Assembly: GCA_947598825.1 (NCBI GenBank)
Contig: CANQFM010000019.1
Coordinates: 1-48,786 of the forward strand
Direction: 5' to 3'
Source: an uncultured Eisenbergiella sp.
GTDB lineage: Bacteria; Bacillota; Clostridia; Lachnospirales; Lachnospiraceae
DNA length: 48,786 bases
The translations under genes and the position numbers were made by a program. Below the pieces are notes generated by a model. It was not told where the DNA came from and ran no database searches. It saw nothing but the letters and a program-made list of their open reading frames with translations. The first letter of the stretch is position 1. Each line of letters opens with the position of its first letter. Below are positions 8,990 through 17,741 of this stretch, piece by piece.

Positions 8990-11900
8990 CTACAACTGAG
9001 CCCCATAAAGGCGGCACATCATATGGGAGGGTTCAATGGCGGCGGTTTCCTTCAGAAACGCCCTGGCCTTTTCCAGATTTCCCAGGCCGATATTGCCCAA
9101 CGCCATTAGATAATTGCAGTGCGCCCGGTTCCTTGCCGTATAATCTTCGTCAAAGATCAGAAACTCCGGCAGCGAAACCGCAAAATACTCTATTTTCACC
9201 TGATCCTGCAAATGCTGTTCCCCGTAATCGATCAGGCGGTAAAAACGGGCACGGGCCTGCTTTTGTCTGCCCAGCTTACTGTATGCCAGCCCCTGATAGA
9301 GGATCATGTCGGCGGGCTGGTCGTTGTAATACATAGCCCCCGCCGGTTCATCCGTGCCGACGGTGGCAGCCTCAAAGCACCGTCTGGCTTCCGCCGTCTT
9401 TCCCTGCCCCTCCAGCGCCAGTCCCAGGTGATAATACAGGTGGTTGTCCTTCGTCCCTTCCAGCCTGCCCTCTCCCAGATTTTCCGGATACACCAGGGCC
9501 TTTTGAAGCAGCTCTTCGGCCTGTGCGAACCGCTCCTCTTTTAACGCCTGCTTCGCCATCTGCAACAGGGCGATGGTATACTGCGTGGTGATCTTGCCTT
9601 CCCCGCCCTCCCAGGGGTGGAACTTTCTGCCCATAATGCATTCATAGGCCTTTTGAGGATCGCCGCACATATTGATCAGCGTGATATATTCAATGTAAAG
9701 ATCATCCCTGTCGCCGATGATATCCCGGTGGGCCTCATAATTGGCGAGCCGCTTTTCAAAGGACCAGCCCAGCTTTCTGTATAACTGATCCAGCTCCAGA
9801 AAAACGCGGGCGTCTGCCGGATTTAAGGCAAACGCTTTCTCCATCGCCGCCTTTGCCCGCTGGGGGTCCTTGCACTTATTGTAATAAATCAGCGAAAGGT
9901 TTCTGAAAACGGTGGGGAAAGTATCCTCCGCCGCAGCGGAAGCTTCCCACAGGGCAAGGGATTCCTCCCACTGCTGCCTGTCAAAAAACAGATTGCCCAG
10001 ATAATATCCCGCCTTCGCCCTGCAGCCCTGTCCGATCGCAAAACGCAGTACCGCGATATCCTCCAGCTTATTCGGGAAACAATAATCCGGGGACTGGGCC
10101 TCCGCCTTCCTCAGAAGTCCCGTTACCTCCTCTCCCAGCCTGCTGCGGTAATAGGCTTCATAATAGGTAAGAAGCGGATACTCCCTGCTGCATTCCCCTA
10201 AAACGGCGACCGCTTCGCCATAGGCGCCAAACTCCGCGTAATCCCGGGCCGTCATCAGGTAATTTTCCAAGAAATCCCGCATTTTTTCGTTCAGCCTGCT
10301 GCGCAGCTTTGCCCCATCCTGCCCTGCCAGCAGGATCTCTTCGTTACAGGATACGAAATCAAACGGATCCAACGCCAGATTCTCCCGGATCCAGGCTTTC
10401 GCCAGGGAAGTTTTTCCAAGCTTTCTGAGCAGATACGCCTTCAGGCCCCTGGCCTTGATATTGTGGGCGTTTTTCACAAGCGACTTCTCTGCGAAAGCGA
10501 GGGCTGCAGAATCGTTTCCTTCCCTTGCCGCAATAACGGCCAGATAATAAAAAGACATCTCCTGCTGCTCGCTGCTCCAGACGGCCTTGTAAAAAGCGTC
10601 ATAGGCCTCCTTTTCGCGTTCCTGATAGAACAGGTCCAATCCCAGCAGATAATACGTTTCGCTGTTATAGGGATTGGGGTTTTTCCATGTCAGGCGCTCC
10701 AAGGCCTTACGGAAATAGGGTTCCGCCTTTTCAAACCGGCCCCTTCTCATCAACAGCGCCCCATACGCGTTGTTAAGGCGGATATCCCCCGGATCCCTTT
10801 TCAACCCTTCCAGATAATAGGGATCCGGCTGATAGGTGGCATGGCGGTACTGTTCGATGTGCTGTCCGGTCAGATACAATTCCTCGCAGGTCATGATCCG
10901 GGAAGGTTCTTCCGCCGCCCGGGCAGGCTCCGGCATCCTGGGGATCGAGGGCGCTTCCGGCCGGTATTCTACCAGACAGCTTCCTTCGGCATAAACCGCC
11001 AAATGCAGCTTTTCTTCCTCAACGTCTCCCACCTCGACCGTCTTTTCAAAAATATCCACCGGGGAAAGCTTCGCCGTCTCGTTCAATACCGTATTTTCGC
11101 CTGCAGTCAGCACGATTCTGGCCTTTTCATAAACGCGGGTCGCATAGACGATCACCCTCGCCTCTGTTCCCTCTTTCGACAAATGCACCGCCGCCTCCGT
11201 AGTGGCGTTTTTTACCTGCCCCAGCGCCTTATAGGGCATAAAATACTGGGTAAAGGTCTTTTCCTCAAAGGGCTTTAACCAGCTAAAATCCGGCTGGTTA
11301 TCGGTGAATACGCCCGTCATAAGCTCAATATAAGGGCCGTCTTCATCCGTCAGGTTCCGATCCCATGCCTTTCCGAAATCCCCGCAGCCCCAGGTCCACT
11401 GCTTCTTCCCCGGAGAGATATGGTGGTCGGCCACATGGAGCACTCCCGCGCCCACGCCGTAATCATAGCCGCCAACGAAGTCATATTGGGACTTCTCCGC
11501 CATATAAGAAGTCGGGACCGGAATATTTTTGTACCGGGAGATATCCACTCCTTCGCTGTAATCCTGCTTATAATAAACGCCGGTGGCAATGGGAAAGCGG
11601 GACACATCGCGCTTTCCGTGATCCATGACCGCGTGAACGTCCGGCGGAAATATGGATTGCGTATTCTCATTTACGGCCACCGCCGGATTGGCCCACCAGA
11701 GGAAGGTCTGCGGCAGGGAAGTCCTGTTGTAGAGCTGCCCCGTGATCTCTATGTAGGCCCTGTCAGGGTACACGGTGATCTTCATCAGCCCCTTCGTGCC
11801 ATACATCTGATCCACATCGTGCAGCAGGACGGACCTGCTGCCGTCCTCCTTCTCCTCCAGAAGATAATCCACCGGCAGAAAGGTGGTGGGCCGATGGTGC

Positions 11901-12262
11901 TGCGGCCAGTTAAATTCGATCCCGCCGGAAATCCACGGGCCGGTCAGCCCCACCAGGGCAGGCTTGATCACATGATTGTAATATACGAAATCGTACCCGT
12001 TGGTCTTGTCATAAGCCCGCTGGATCCTGCCCCCCAACTGGGGCAGTACCATGACCTTGAGGTAATCGTTTTCCAGGAATACCGCTTCGTATTCCTTATC
12101 CCTCTTTTCGTCGCTGATCTTTTCAATGGCAGGATAGGGATATACTTTGCCGCAGCTTCCCTGATAGACCCGTTTATCGAGGAAGATCGGATTTTTCTCC
12201 GCCTCTCCGATCTCATAGGTCGGGATCGTCACCCTTTCCATCCATACCCTTGCTTCGCCCAT
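8990..12262 (-). CDS. DUF5107 and TPR repeat protein
   Basis: This is a 1090-aa protein. The first ~400 residues match the DUF5107 domain: LENDYLKVMVLPQLGGRIQRAYDKTNGYDFVYYN, GPWISGGIEFNWPQHH and WTWGCGDFGKAWDRNL. The fold of this domain resembles aldose 1-epimerase-type sugar-binding beta sandwiches (inferred). From about residue 480 to the end are tetratricopeptide-like helical repeats (for example PDPYYLEGLKRDPGDIRLNNAYGALLMRRGRFEKAEPYFRKAL, spanning two helices). Such proteins sit beside glycoside hydrolases in Lachnospiraceae and are often inferred to bind or process sugars, but no reaction is established here. The start at 12262 is 7 nt after AAGGAG, which makes it overlap the upstream oxidoreductase gene by 50 nt. 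A Met at 12241 is an alternative start. Confidence 0.85.
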   Translation of the reverse strand: MGEARVWMERVTIPTYEIGEAEKNPIFLDKRVYQGSCGKVYPYPAIEKISDEKRDKEYEAVFLENDYLKVMVLPQLGGRIQRAYDKTNGYDFVYYNHVIKPALVGLTGPWISGGIEFNWPQHHRPTTFLPVDYLLEEKEDGSRSVLLHDVDQMYGTKGLMKITVYPDRAYIEITGQLYNRTSLPQTFLWWANPAVAVNENTQSIFPPDVHAVMDHGKRDVSRFPIATGVYYKQDYSEGVDISRYKNIPVPTSYMAEKSQYDFVGGYDYGVGAGVLHVADHHISPGKKQWTWGCGDFGKAWDRNLTDEDGPYIELMTGVFTDNQPDFSWLKPFEEKTFTQYFMPYKALGQVKNATTEAAVHLSKEGTEARVIVYATRVYEKARIVLTAGENTVLNETAKLSPVDIFEKTVEVGDVEEEKLHLAVYAEGSCLVEYRPEAPSIPRMPEPARAAEEPSRIMTCEELYLTGQHIEQYRHATYQPDPYYLEGLKRDPGDIRLNNAYGALLMRRGRFEKAEPYFRKALERLTWKNPNPYNSETYYLLGLDLFYQEREKEAYDAFYKAVWSSEQQEMSFYYLAVIAAREGNDSAALAFAEKSLVKNAHNIKARGLKAYLLRKLGKTSLAKAWIRENLALDPFDFVSCNEEILLAGQDGAKLRSRLNEKMRDFLENYLMTARDYAEFGAYGEAVAVLGECSREYPLLTYYEAYYRSRLGEEVTGLLRKAEAQSPDYCFPNKLEDIAVLRFAIGQGCRAKAGYYLGNLFFDRQQWEESLALWEASAAAEDTFPTVFRNLSLIYYNKCKDPQRAKAAMEKAFALNPADARVFLELDQLYRKLGWSFEKRLANYEAHRDIIGDRDDLYIEYITLINMCGDPQKAYECIMGRKFHPWEGGEGKITTQYTIALLQMAKQALKEERFAQAEELLQKALVYPENLGEGRLEGTKDNHLYYHLGLALEGQGKTAEARRCFEAATVGTDEPAGAMYYNDQPADMILYQGLAYSKLGRQKQARARFYRLIDYGEQHLQDQVKIEYFAVSLPEFLIFDEDYTARNRAHCNYLMALGNIGLGNLEKARAFLKETAAIEPSHMMCRLYGAQL

Positions 12263-13373
12263 CGTTCTTCTCCTTTTCCTTTTGGCAAAGTTTCGTCAGA
12301 TATTCTTCAAACAGGCGCTCATCCGCCGGGAGCTCTACCCAATCATCCGTCCAGGTGGACAAATAGGCCGCATTCGATATCAGGAGGGAATTGATCCCTT
12401 CCTGTCCGTTGGCGATCAGTTCGCTGCCGTTTAAAATCGCTTCCGCAAAATTTTCAAGCACAATCGGATGGCCGTCCGGCACCTGCGCGGTATATTCCTC
12501 ATAATCCGTATCGGGGACATAAAATCCCTCTTTCGAGGTAAAACAAAATTCCCGCTCCGGCGCAGACAGCTTCCACCATTTCAGCTTGCCGTCTTCCAGC
12601 ACCAGCTTTCCCAGATCCCCTGAGATCTCAAGGCGGTTCGTGCCGGGCGTTTCCCCTGTGGTTGAAATAAATACCGCCGTCGCGCCGTTTTCATATTCGC
12701 CGTAGATCGTCACGTCGTCCTCGACGTCGATATTGTGATACTTTCCGAAAGCGCAAAAGGCCCGCACCCTTTTGGGCATACCGAAGATCCACTGCCACAG
12801 ATCGAGATTGTGCGGGGCCTGGTTCAGCAGCACGCCGCCGCCCTCGCCGCTCCAGGTAGCGCGCCAGTTTCCCGAATCGTAATATGCCTGCGTGCGATAC
12901 CAGTTGGTGACGATCCAGACGAGCCGCTTCGGTTTCCCCAGCTTACCGCTCTGGACGATCTCCCGCATCCTGATAAACAGAGGGTTCGTCCTTTGATTGA
13001 ACATGATGCCGAACTTCACAGCAGACTTTTGGGCGGCTTCATTCATTTCGCGGACCTGCCTCGCGTACACGCCCGCGGGTTTTTCCGTCATGACGTGGAT
13101 CCCTCTTTGAAAACATTCCATGGCGCAGGCCGGATGGCCGTAGTGGGGGATCGTCAAAAGCGCCGCGTCTATCAGGCCGCTGTCGAGCATTTCCTTCGCA
13201 TCCAAAAACGTCGCCATAGAAGGCAGCTTCTCCTTCGCTGCCCCGAGTCTGCGTGCATCCGTATCGGCGACCGCCGTTACTTCGATCCTGGGGCACTTTC
13301 CGTCGAGGACGCTCTGCAAATGTCCCATCCCCATGTTGCCCATACCGATGATCCCAAGCCTTACCTTTTCCAT
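12213..13373 (-). CDS. Gfo/Idh/MocA family NAD(P)-dependent oxidoreductase
   Basis: This 386-aa dehydrogenase has an N-terminal Rossmann fold (LGIIGMGNMGMGHL, glycine motif GxGxxG) and the family's catalytic-lysine motif TEKPAG at about residue 97. The C-terminal domain includes GGGVLLNQAPHNLDLWQWIFG, whose His-Asn-Leu-Asp segment is typical. It probably oxidises or epimerises a sugar or inositol-type substrate. The start at 13373 has GGGAGGA upstream. It lies 11 nt after the isomerase gene. The C-terminal tail is very polar (KEKEKNDGRSKGMDGKGDD) and is encoded in the overlap with the DUF5107 gene, so it may be a read-on extension. Confidence 0.9.
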   Translation of the reverse strand: MEKVRLGIIGMGNMGMGHLQSVLDGKCPRIEVTAVADTDARRLGAAKEKLPSMATFLDAKEMLDSGLIDAALLTIPHYGHPACAMECFQRGIHVMTEKPAGVYARQVREMNEAAQKSAVKFGIMFNQRTNPLFIRMREIVQSGKLGKPKRLVWIVTNWYRTQAYYDSGNWRATWSGEGGGVLLNQAPHNLDLWQWIFGMPKRVRAFCAFGKYHNIDVEDDVTIYGEYENGATAVFISTTGETPGTNRLEISGDLGKLVLEDGKLKWWKLSAPEREFCFTSKEGFYVPDTDYEEYTAQVPDGHPIVLENFAEAILNGSELIANGQEGINSLLISNAAYLSTWTDDWVELPADERLFEEYLTKLCQKEKEKNDGRSKGMDGKGDDPDL

Positions 13374-13384
13374 AACGTCCTCCC

Positions 13385-14206
13385 TCACGCGAGCAATCCG
13401 CGAAGCGCGTTCACGGCTTCGTCAAAAGCGGCCTTGGCGGACGGATAACAATACCGGTTCGCCCGCTCCCGCCCTGCTTCCAGCTTTTCCAGGCCGTCAA
13501 ACACCGTCAGATGCGGCTCGATGGTCAACACCTCGCCCCTGTACTGTTCCAGAAGATAGGGAATATTCCCGATGCCCTTTCCCGCAGGGACCACCTGGCC
13601 GTCAGCCAGGGCGTCCTTGATATGCATATATTCCACATAAGGGCTGAGCAGTTTCCACGCCGCTGCGGTATCCTCTTTGCACTGAATGAAATTCGCGGGG
13701 TCAAAGACGGCCTTTATAACCGGAAATTCCCGGTGGATCTGCGCGCACCGCGCCGCCGTGTCCCCAAAAATCCCCTTTTCATTCTCATGGCACAAGATCA
13801 CGCCGCTGCCTCTCGCCGCCTCCTGAAATTTTTCCAGACGGGCCATCACCTCGTCATAATACCCCTCCGCCTCGCCCTGCGGAACATAAAAGCTGAACAG
13901 ACGAATGTGCTTCGCGCCAAACAGATCCGCCAGCTCCAGTCCATGCTTGAACTTCTCCAGATGGGGTCCAAAATCATCCCCGATCCCGATCTTGCCATAG
14001 GGCGAACCGAGGGACCAGACGGATATCCCGGCATCGTCCAGCCGTTTGCGGATCTCCTTCGCCTTTTCTGTCGTCATATCCGAAATATTTTCCCCGTCGA
14101 CGCCCCGTATTTCGAGATAGGAGATCCCGTTCTCCACCAAAGCCAAAATCTGTTCCCCGATGCCGCTGCCCGCTTCGTCGGCGAACGCCGAAAGCCTGAA
14201 CCCCAT
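13385..14206 (-). CDS. Sugar phosphate isomerase/epimerase (xylose isomerase-like TIM barrel)
   Basis: This 273-aa AP-endonuclease-2-type TIM barrel is typical of sugar isomerase/epimerase enzymes. Visible signatures are SAFADEAG near the N-terminus, YLEIRGVDGENI, CHENEKGIFGD (metal-ligand Glu), VFDPANFIQ (Asp/Asn) and YMHIKDAL (His), followed by GKGIGNIPYLL and TIEPHL. These residues normally hold one divalent metal. An AGGAGGG site precedes the ATG. It is the first gene of the operon isomerase, oxidoreductase, DUF5107-TPR, GH2, and probably acts with the oxidoreductase on the released sugar. The exact substrate is unknown. Confidence 0.88.
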   Translation of the reverse strand: MGFRLSAFADEAGSGIGEQILALVENGISYLEIRGVDGENISDMTTEKAKEIRKRLDDAGISVWSLGSPYGKIGIGDDFGPHLEKFKHGLELADLFGAKHIRLFSFYVPQGEAEGYYDEVMARLEKFQEAARGSGVILCHENEKGIFGDTAARCAQIHREFPVIKAVFDPANFIQCKEDTAAAWKLLSPYVEYMHIKDALADGQVVPAGKGIGNIPYLLEQYRGEVLTIEPHLTVFDGLEKLEAGRERANRYCYPSAKAAFDEAVNALRGLLA

Positions 14207-14253
14207 TGCACTTCCCTCCTTTTTCGAGCCATCCCCCGTACTTTTGCTTTTGC

Positions 14254-14282
14254 GCCATATTCCCGGGCAAAAGCCCTGTCAA
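14254..14282 (-). promoter_or_regulatory. Candidate promoter/operator of the sugar operon
   Basis: A consensus -35 TTGACA (14277-14282) and a weak -10 TATGGC (14254-14259) are separated by 17 bp. The spacer contains the inverted repeat GGGCAAAAGCCC (14265-14276), which could be a repressor operator. The rest of the gene-free stretch 14283-14427 shows no other clear feature. Confidence 0.4.
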
Positions 14283-14427
14283 ATATTATGATACAACATC
14301 CTTTTCTTTCCGGCAACTCTCTCCGGCAAAAATCGCAGGAAACGGCGGGGCGCCCGGGACCTGATCCGCAGCGTATTGCGTTTGGGCAGGATTCTTCTGA
14401 GTTCAGAAACTTAAGAGAAATTTACAT

Positions 14428-14464
14428 AAAAAAACCACCGCACGGAGAATATACCTTGCGGTGG
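14428..14464 (-). terminator. Rho-independent terminator of the AT-rich FtsK operon
   Basis: Read on the minus strand, a perfect 8-bp stem CCACCGCA/TGCGGTGG (14435-14442 with 14457-14464) is followed by seven T (14428-14434). It sits about 60 nt after the stop codon of the 1052-aa gene. A further 9-bp inverted repeat (GTTATATTG at 14486-14494, CAATATAAC at 14507-14515) lies between the stop and this terminator. Confidence 0.9.
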
Positions 14465-14522
14465 AAAAACCTGATAGTTCTGCTCGTTATATTGATTGAA
14501 TTATAGCAATATAACAAATATA

Positions 14523-17500
14523 TTATGTTGGAATTCTATAATCCGGATTGAAATCCACACGGGCGGTCACCTGCTCTTTTAAAAAATATATATTATAAAG
14601 TTGATCAACTATATTATTTGATGTTCCAGCCGAAATATCCTGGTAGCAACACATTCCTGATCTTATCAGATTCAAAAATTCTCCATAAATAATTGCTCTG
14701 TTCTTCTGAATATCTGTTTCATTAGAAACGTAATGCTGCTGAAATCTAACCATATCCGCTGCAAAAACCGAATTCTCAAAAACACGTCTCTGATATTCAT
14801 CTTTAATCGTATCGACAACATCATGGATATACTCAAAGTATGAATTGTTCCATTTTTTCATCCCATATTTCCGTTCATAATGCTCCATCATATATTGATC
14901 CATCATTTTCTGATAATATGGGATCTGTATATCATGCCTTGTTAAATTCCATATTTTTTCGTTTAATCTTACCAGCAACCTGCTTTTTTTTAAATGGGGT
15001 ATAGCCCAATCTAAAATTTTCAGCATATGTACTCCGCCATTAAAAATTTTTCCGGCAGTTGTACTTGAAACAAGATCCAGACCTCCTAATTGTACTTTTT
15101 TCAAAATGTCGGTGTCTGAATCCGTCACTGAAAATAATTTAGACAAATCCCAGGTTCCCTTCCCCCATAAGCCGCAAAATATTGAAATTTGATGAATAAT
15201 CGCGTTCAGCTTATCAAAGCCGTCCCCCAAATCCTTAAATTTTTCCTTATAAAATTTATTAATAGGTTCAAGTATCTCGTTTGTCTGCTTACAGGCATAC
15301 GCCATATCCCGTAATGATTTTTTAGTAACTGTGTATCTTCCATAATCATTTTGATTTTTATCCTGTTCCGACAGGGGTTCGTCATCGGCAGTGTTTGAAT
15401 AGGCTTTCCTGCGGCGCAATGTATCATAATGCTTCTTAACAAAGGAATTTAATTCATCTACTCCAACTTGATTAACTATTATTTCAACAACGTGAATAAA
15501 CAATTTAATATTGTCTTCATTAAATTCATCTTTTTCGAATTCTTTAGAACCGTTTATGAAATCAATATCCCTTTTATCAACAGATTTCTCGTTTATATTT
15601 AAAATTCTGACAAACTCGCTTGATGCCCATTCATTAAACTTGGCTATTTCATTACCATCCTGTTCCAATATATATCCATTAATAATCGGATTAAACAGAA
15701 CGTACGCTCCGTACACTAAATTAGTGTCATTGGCTTTTCCTTTTTCACAGGCGGACGCAATATTGCTCAACATCCGTGCAACCCGATTAAATACTGTATA
15801 AGTAGAAGCTGCATAGTTTTTAAAAGCCCCTAAGCCATCTCCTTCAAAAAATCTTTCGTTTCCATTTTCTTTCGTTACATCAACATATTCTCTCTTTCTG
15901 TATTTTTCCCTTTCATCTCTATTATCAAAACCATCTTGCAATAATTCTCCATATTCCTGATAAAAAGTTTCATATATTGGCATGATTTCTTTAATTTTTG
16001 TATAGCTGAGAACTTTATCATAATTAAATTCCTCATAATAGATCTTATCATATAAGTACCGGGTTATTTTTTTAAATTCACCAAGCGACTTCCTTTTCGC
16101 CTGATTATTCATGTTTGAAGCCAATGCATATATCGTTCCATCGAACTCCTCCATAAAATCCTTTTTTTCCATCCTTACTTCATGTATAGTAAAGTCCTCC
16201 AATTTTTTAAAGTCTTCAGATGTAACAAATATCTGCTCTGTTTCTACTGCGGATTTATTTCTGGACAAATGCCCATTGGCCGCAATGATTCCTCTCGCAA
16301 TATCCAAAGTTTCCCCAAGTTTCACTTCATACTCCATAAAATACCTGCGAAACCCAAACTTCATATTTCCATGGTCTTCGTCACCGTAATACGCGCACAG
16401 TTGTAATGCGTCGTACACATCAGACGCGGACATTTTTCTCAATCTGTTAAATTCTTTTTTCCCAAAAAAATAATTTCCAGCTTCCCTTTCAAACGAAACC
16501 TGCAATTTATACAATTTGGTACATTCTTCTAATGTATCGAAAGTATAATTATCCCTTCCCGAATATTGATTGACATGTTGTCCCACTTTAAAACTTCCCT
16601 GCCACAGTCTGGCTCTTTCAACTTTTGAAAGAAGTTCCGTAATCCCTGAATGCTCATTGCTTATGAATCCCAAATCTCTTAAGTATTCTCCTTCCGTTTT
16701 ATATCCTCTCCTACCGGAGACTTCGGCTTTGTGCTTTATCATATATTTCCATTCCTGCTTTTCAGCCACACTGAGCCTTTTCAATAAAGTTTTAATAAAA
16801 TCATCTCTTTTAGGAAGTCTTTCTTCTTCCTGATCTCTCCATCTTTTTTCCCTTGATTTATCCCGATACCAAATAGATTCACAATACAATATGGTCTTTC
16901 CTAAAATACTCTCAGTAATATAACTAAACAAATAGGCATCAATATCACTGTCACCATTGCCGATACCGGAAGGATTAACGCTCGCTCCAGCTCCACTGAT
17001 TACAGAATTTTCCCCATGCGGGCTTTTGTTTCCGCTTTCATTCTCATCAAAAATATTCTGCATCCGAGATACATTTTCTTTAACAAACTCATGCAGTTCA
17101 ATGAAACTATTCAAAGAAGCTTCCAAAAAGGCATCCATCTCTGATTGAACACCTTTAAATAAAGGGCAAAGAGTACCATAAATTTCATTTTCCGTATTTC
17201 TGTTTTCAGCTAGTGCAATATATTTTTCACTAATATTCTGTATTTCAACACGGGAATTCGAGCATACATCCTCAAGGCGCACTAAACCATCCTCACTTAC
17301 AATGGGACGTTCTGTAACAATCGTGTTCATTTTTTCTATTTTCAGTATATCCCTCGTCAGATCTTCCATATACCGCTCGACTTGCGCACATATTTCATCT
17401 GCCGCCTCCCCGGCCCTATATGTTCTTAAACAAGACCTGAGCGATCCGTCAGAACCCTCCCACGCCATAAATAATCCGTTCTTAATTTTGCCGGCGATCG

Positions 17501-17681
17501 TTTCCATATAGGTATCAATTATATTGGATATCTGTCGTTGCAGTTTATCATATTTTGATTCCAGCATTATTTCATTGAACACACCCATAAGTTTCTGGTT
17601 AAGCGACTGGATCTGTTCGAGATATTCCCTAAAAAAAGAAGTATAGGCATTTGTTTCTTCTTCTCTTAAATTAATTTTCAT
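14523..17681 (-). CDS. Large helical protein with N-terminal module paralogous to the 243-aa neighbour (unknown function)
   Basis: I do not recognise a named family for this 1052-aa protein. It is charged and predominantly helical, without a signal peptide. Residues 1-205 align with almost no gaps to the 243-aa protein encoded two genes upstream: Trp74 (AWEGSDGS) with Trp77 (QWMAGEGS), AGEAADEICAQVE with AGDDAVEIAREIE, and RPIVSEDGLVRLEDV (from Arg125) with RPIVTSENFDELKNI (from Arg130). A third, weaker copy of the last motif is at 484-496 (IFVTSEDFKKLED). A low-complexity Gly/Ser/Asn linker (about 215-245) separates the module from the rest. The C-terminal ~800 residues match nothing I know. 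Last gene of the operon, it could be a substrate or effector of the FtsK machine or a structural subunit. AT-rich codon use differs from the flanking genes. Confidence 0.85.
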   Translation of the reverse strand: MKINLREEETNAYTSFFREYLEQIQSLNQKLMGVFNEIMLESKYDKLQRQISNIIDTYMETIAGKIKNGLFMAWEGSDGSLRSCLRTYRAGEAADEICAQVERYMEDLTRDILKIEKMNTIVTERPIVSEDGLVRLEDVCSNSRVEIQNISEKYIALAENRNTENEIYGTLCPLFKGVQSEMDAFLEASLNSFIELHEFVKENVSRMQNIFDENESGNKSPHGENSVISGAGASVNPSGIGNGDSDIDAYLFSYITESILGKTILYCESIWYRDKSREKRWRDQEEERLPKRDDFIKTLLKRLSVAEKQEWKYMIKHKAEVSGRRGYKTEGEYLRDLGFISNEHSGITELLSKVERARLWQGSFKVGQHVNQYSGRDNYTFDTLEECTKLYKLQVSFEREAGNYFFGKKEFNRLRKMSASDVYDALQLCAYYGDEDHGNMKFGFRRYFMEYEVKLGETLDIARGIIAANGHLSRNKSAVETEQIFVTSEDFKKLEDFTIHEVRMEKKDFMEEFDGTIYALASNMNNQAKRKSLGEFKKITRYLYDKIYYEEFNYDKVLSYTKIKEIMPIYETFYQEYGELLQDGFDNRDEREKYRKREYVDVTKENGNERFFEGDGLGAFKNYAASTYTVFNRVARMLSNIASACEKGKANDTNLVYGAYVLFNPIINGYILEQDGNEIAKFNEWASSEFVRILNINEKSVDKRDIDFINGSKEFEKDEFNEDNIKLFIHVVEIIVNQVGVDELNSFVKKHYDTLRRRKAYSNTADDEPLSEQDKNQNDYGRYTVTKKSLRDMAYACKQTNEILEPINKFYKEKFKDLGDGFDKLNAIIHQISIFCGLWGKGTWDLSKLFSVTDSDTDILKKVQLGGLDLVSSTTAGKIFNGGVHMLKILDWAIPHLKKSRLLVRLNEKIWNLTRHDIQIPYYQKMMDQYMMEHYERKYGMKKWNNSYFEYIHDVVDTIKDEYQRRVFENSVFAADMVRFQQHYVSNETDIQKNRAIIYGEFLNLIRSGMCCYQDISAGTSNNIVDQLYNIYFLKEQVTARVDFNPDYRIPT

Positions 17682-17710
17682 CTGTTTCCTTATTCTCCAA
17701 TATAAATTCT

Positions 17711-17737
17711 CCCCCGGTACATTTCTGTACCGAGGGG
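17711..17737 (-). other. Intercistronic RNA hairpin with GAAA loop
   Basis: Between the FtsK-like gene and the 1052-aa gene, the minus-strand transcript can form CGGTACA-GAAA-TGTACCG extended by CCCC/GGGG with a one-base bulge. The loop fits a GNRA tetraloop and no T-tract follows, so this looks like an mRNA processing, stability or partial attenuation element rather than a terminator. Confidence 0.6.
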
Positions 17738-17741
17738 CTGC

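Noticed and set aside
11420-12394. 324-aa plus-strand frame opposite the DUF5107 gene
   Set aside because: No start context or known motif; the opposite strand encodes a conserved domain.
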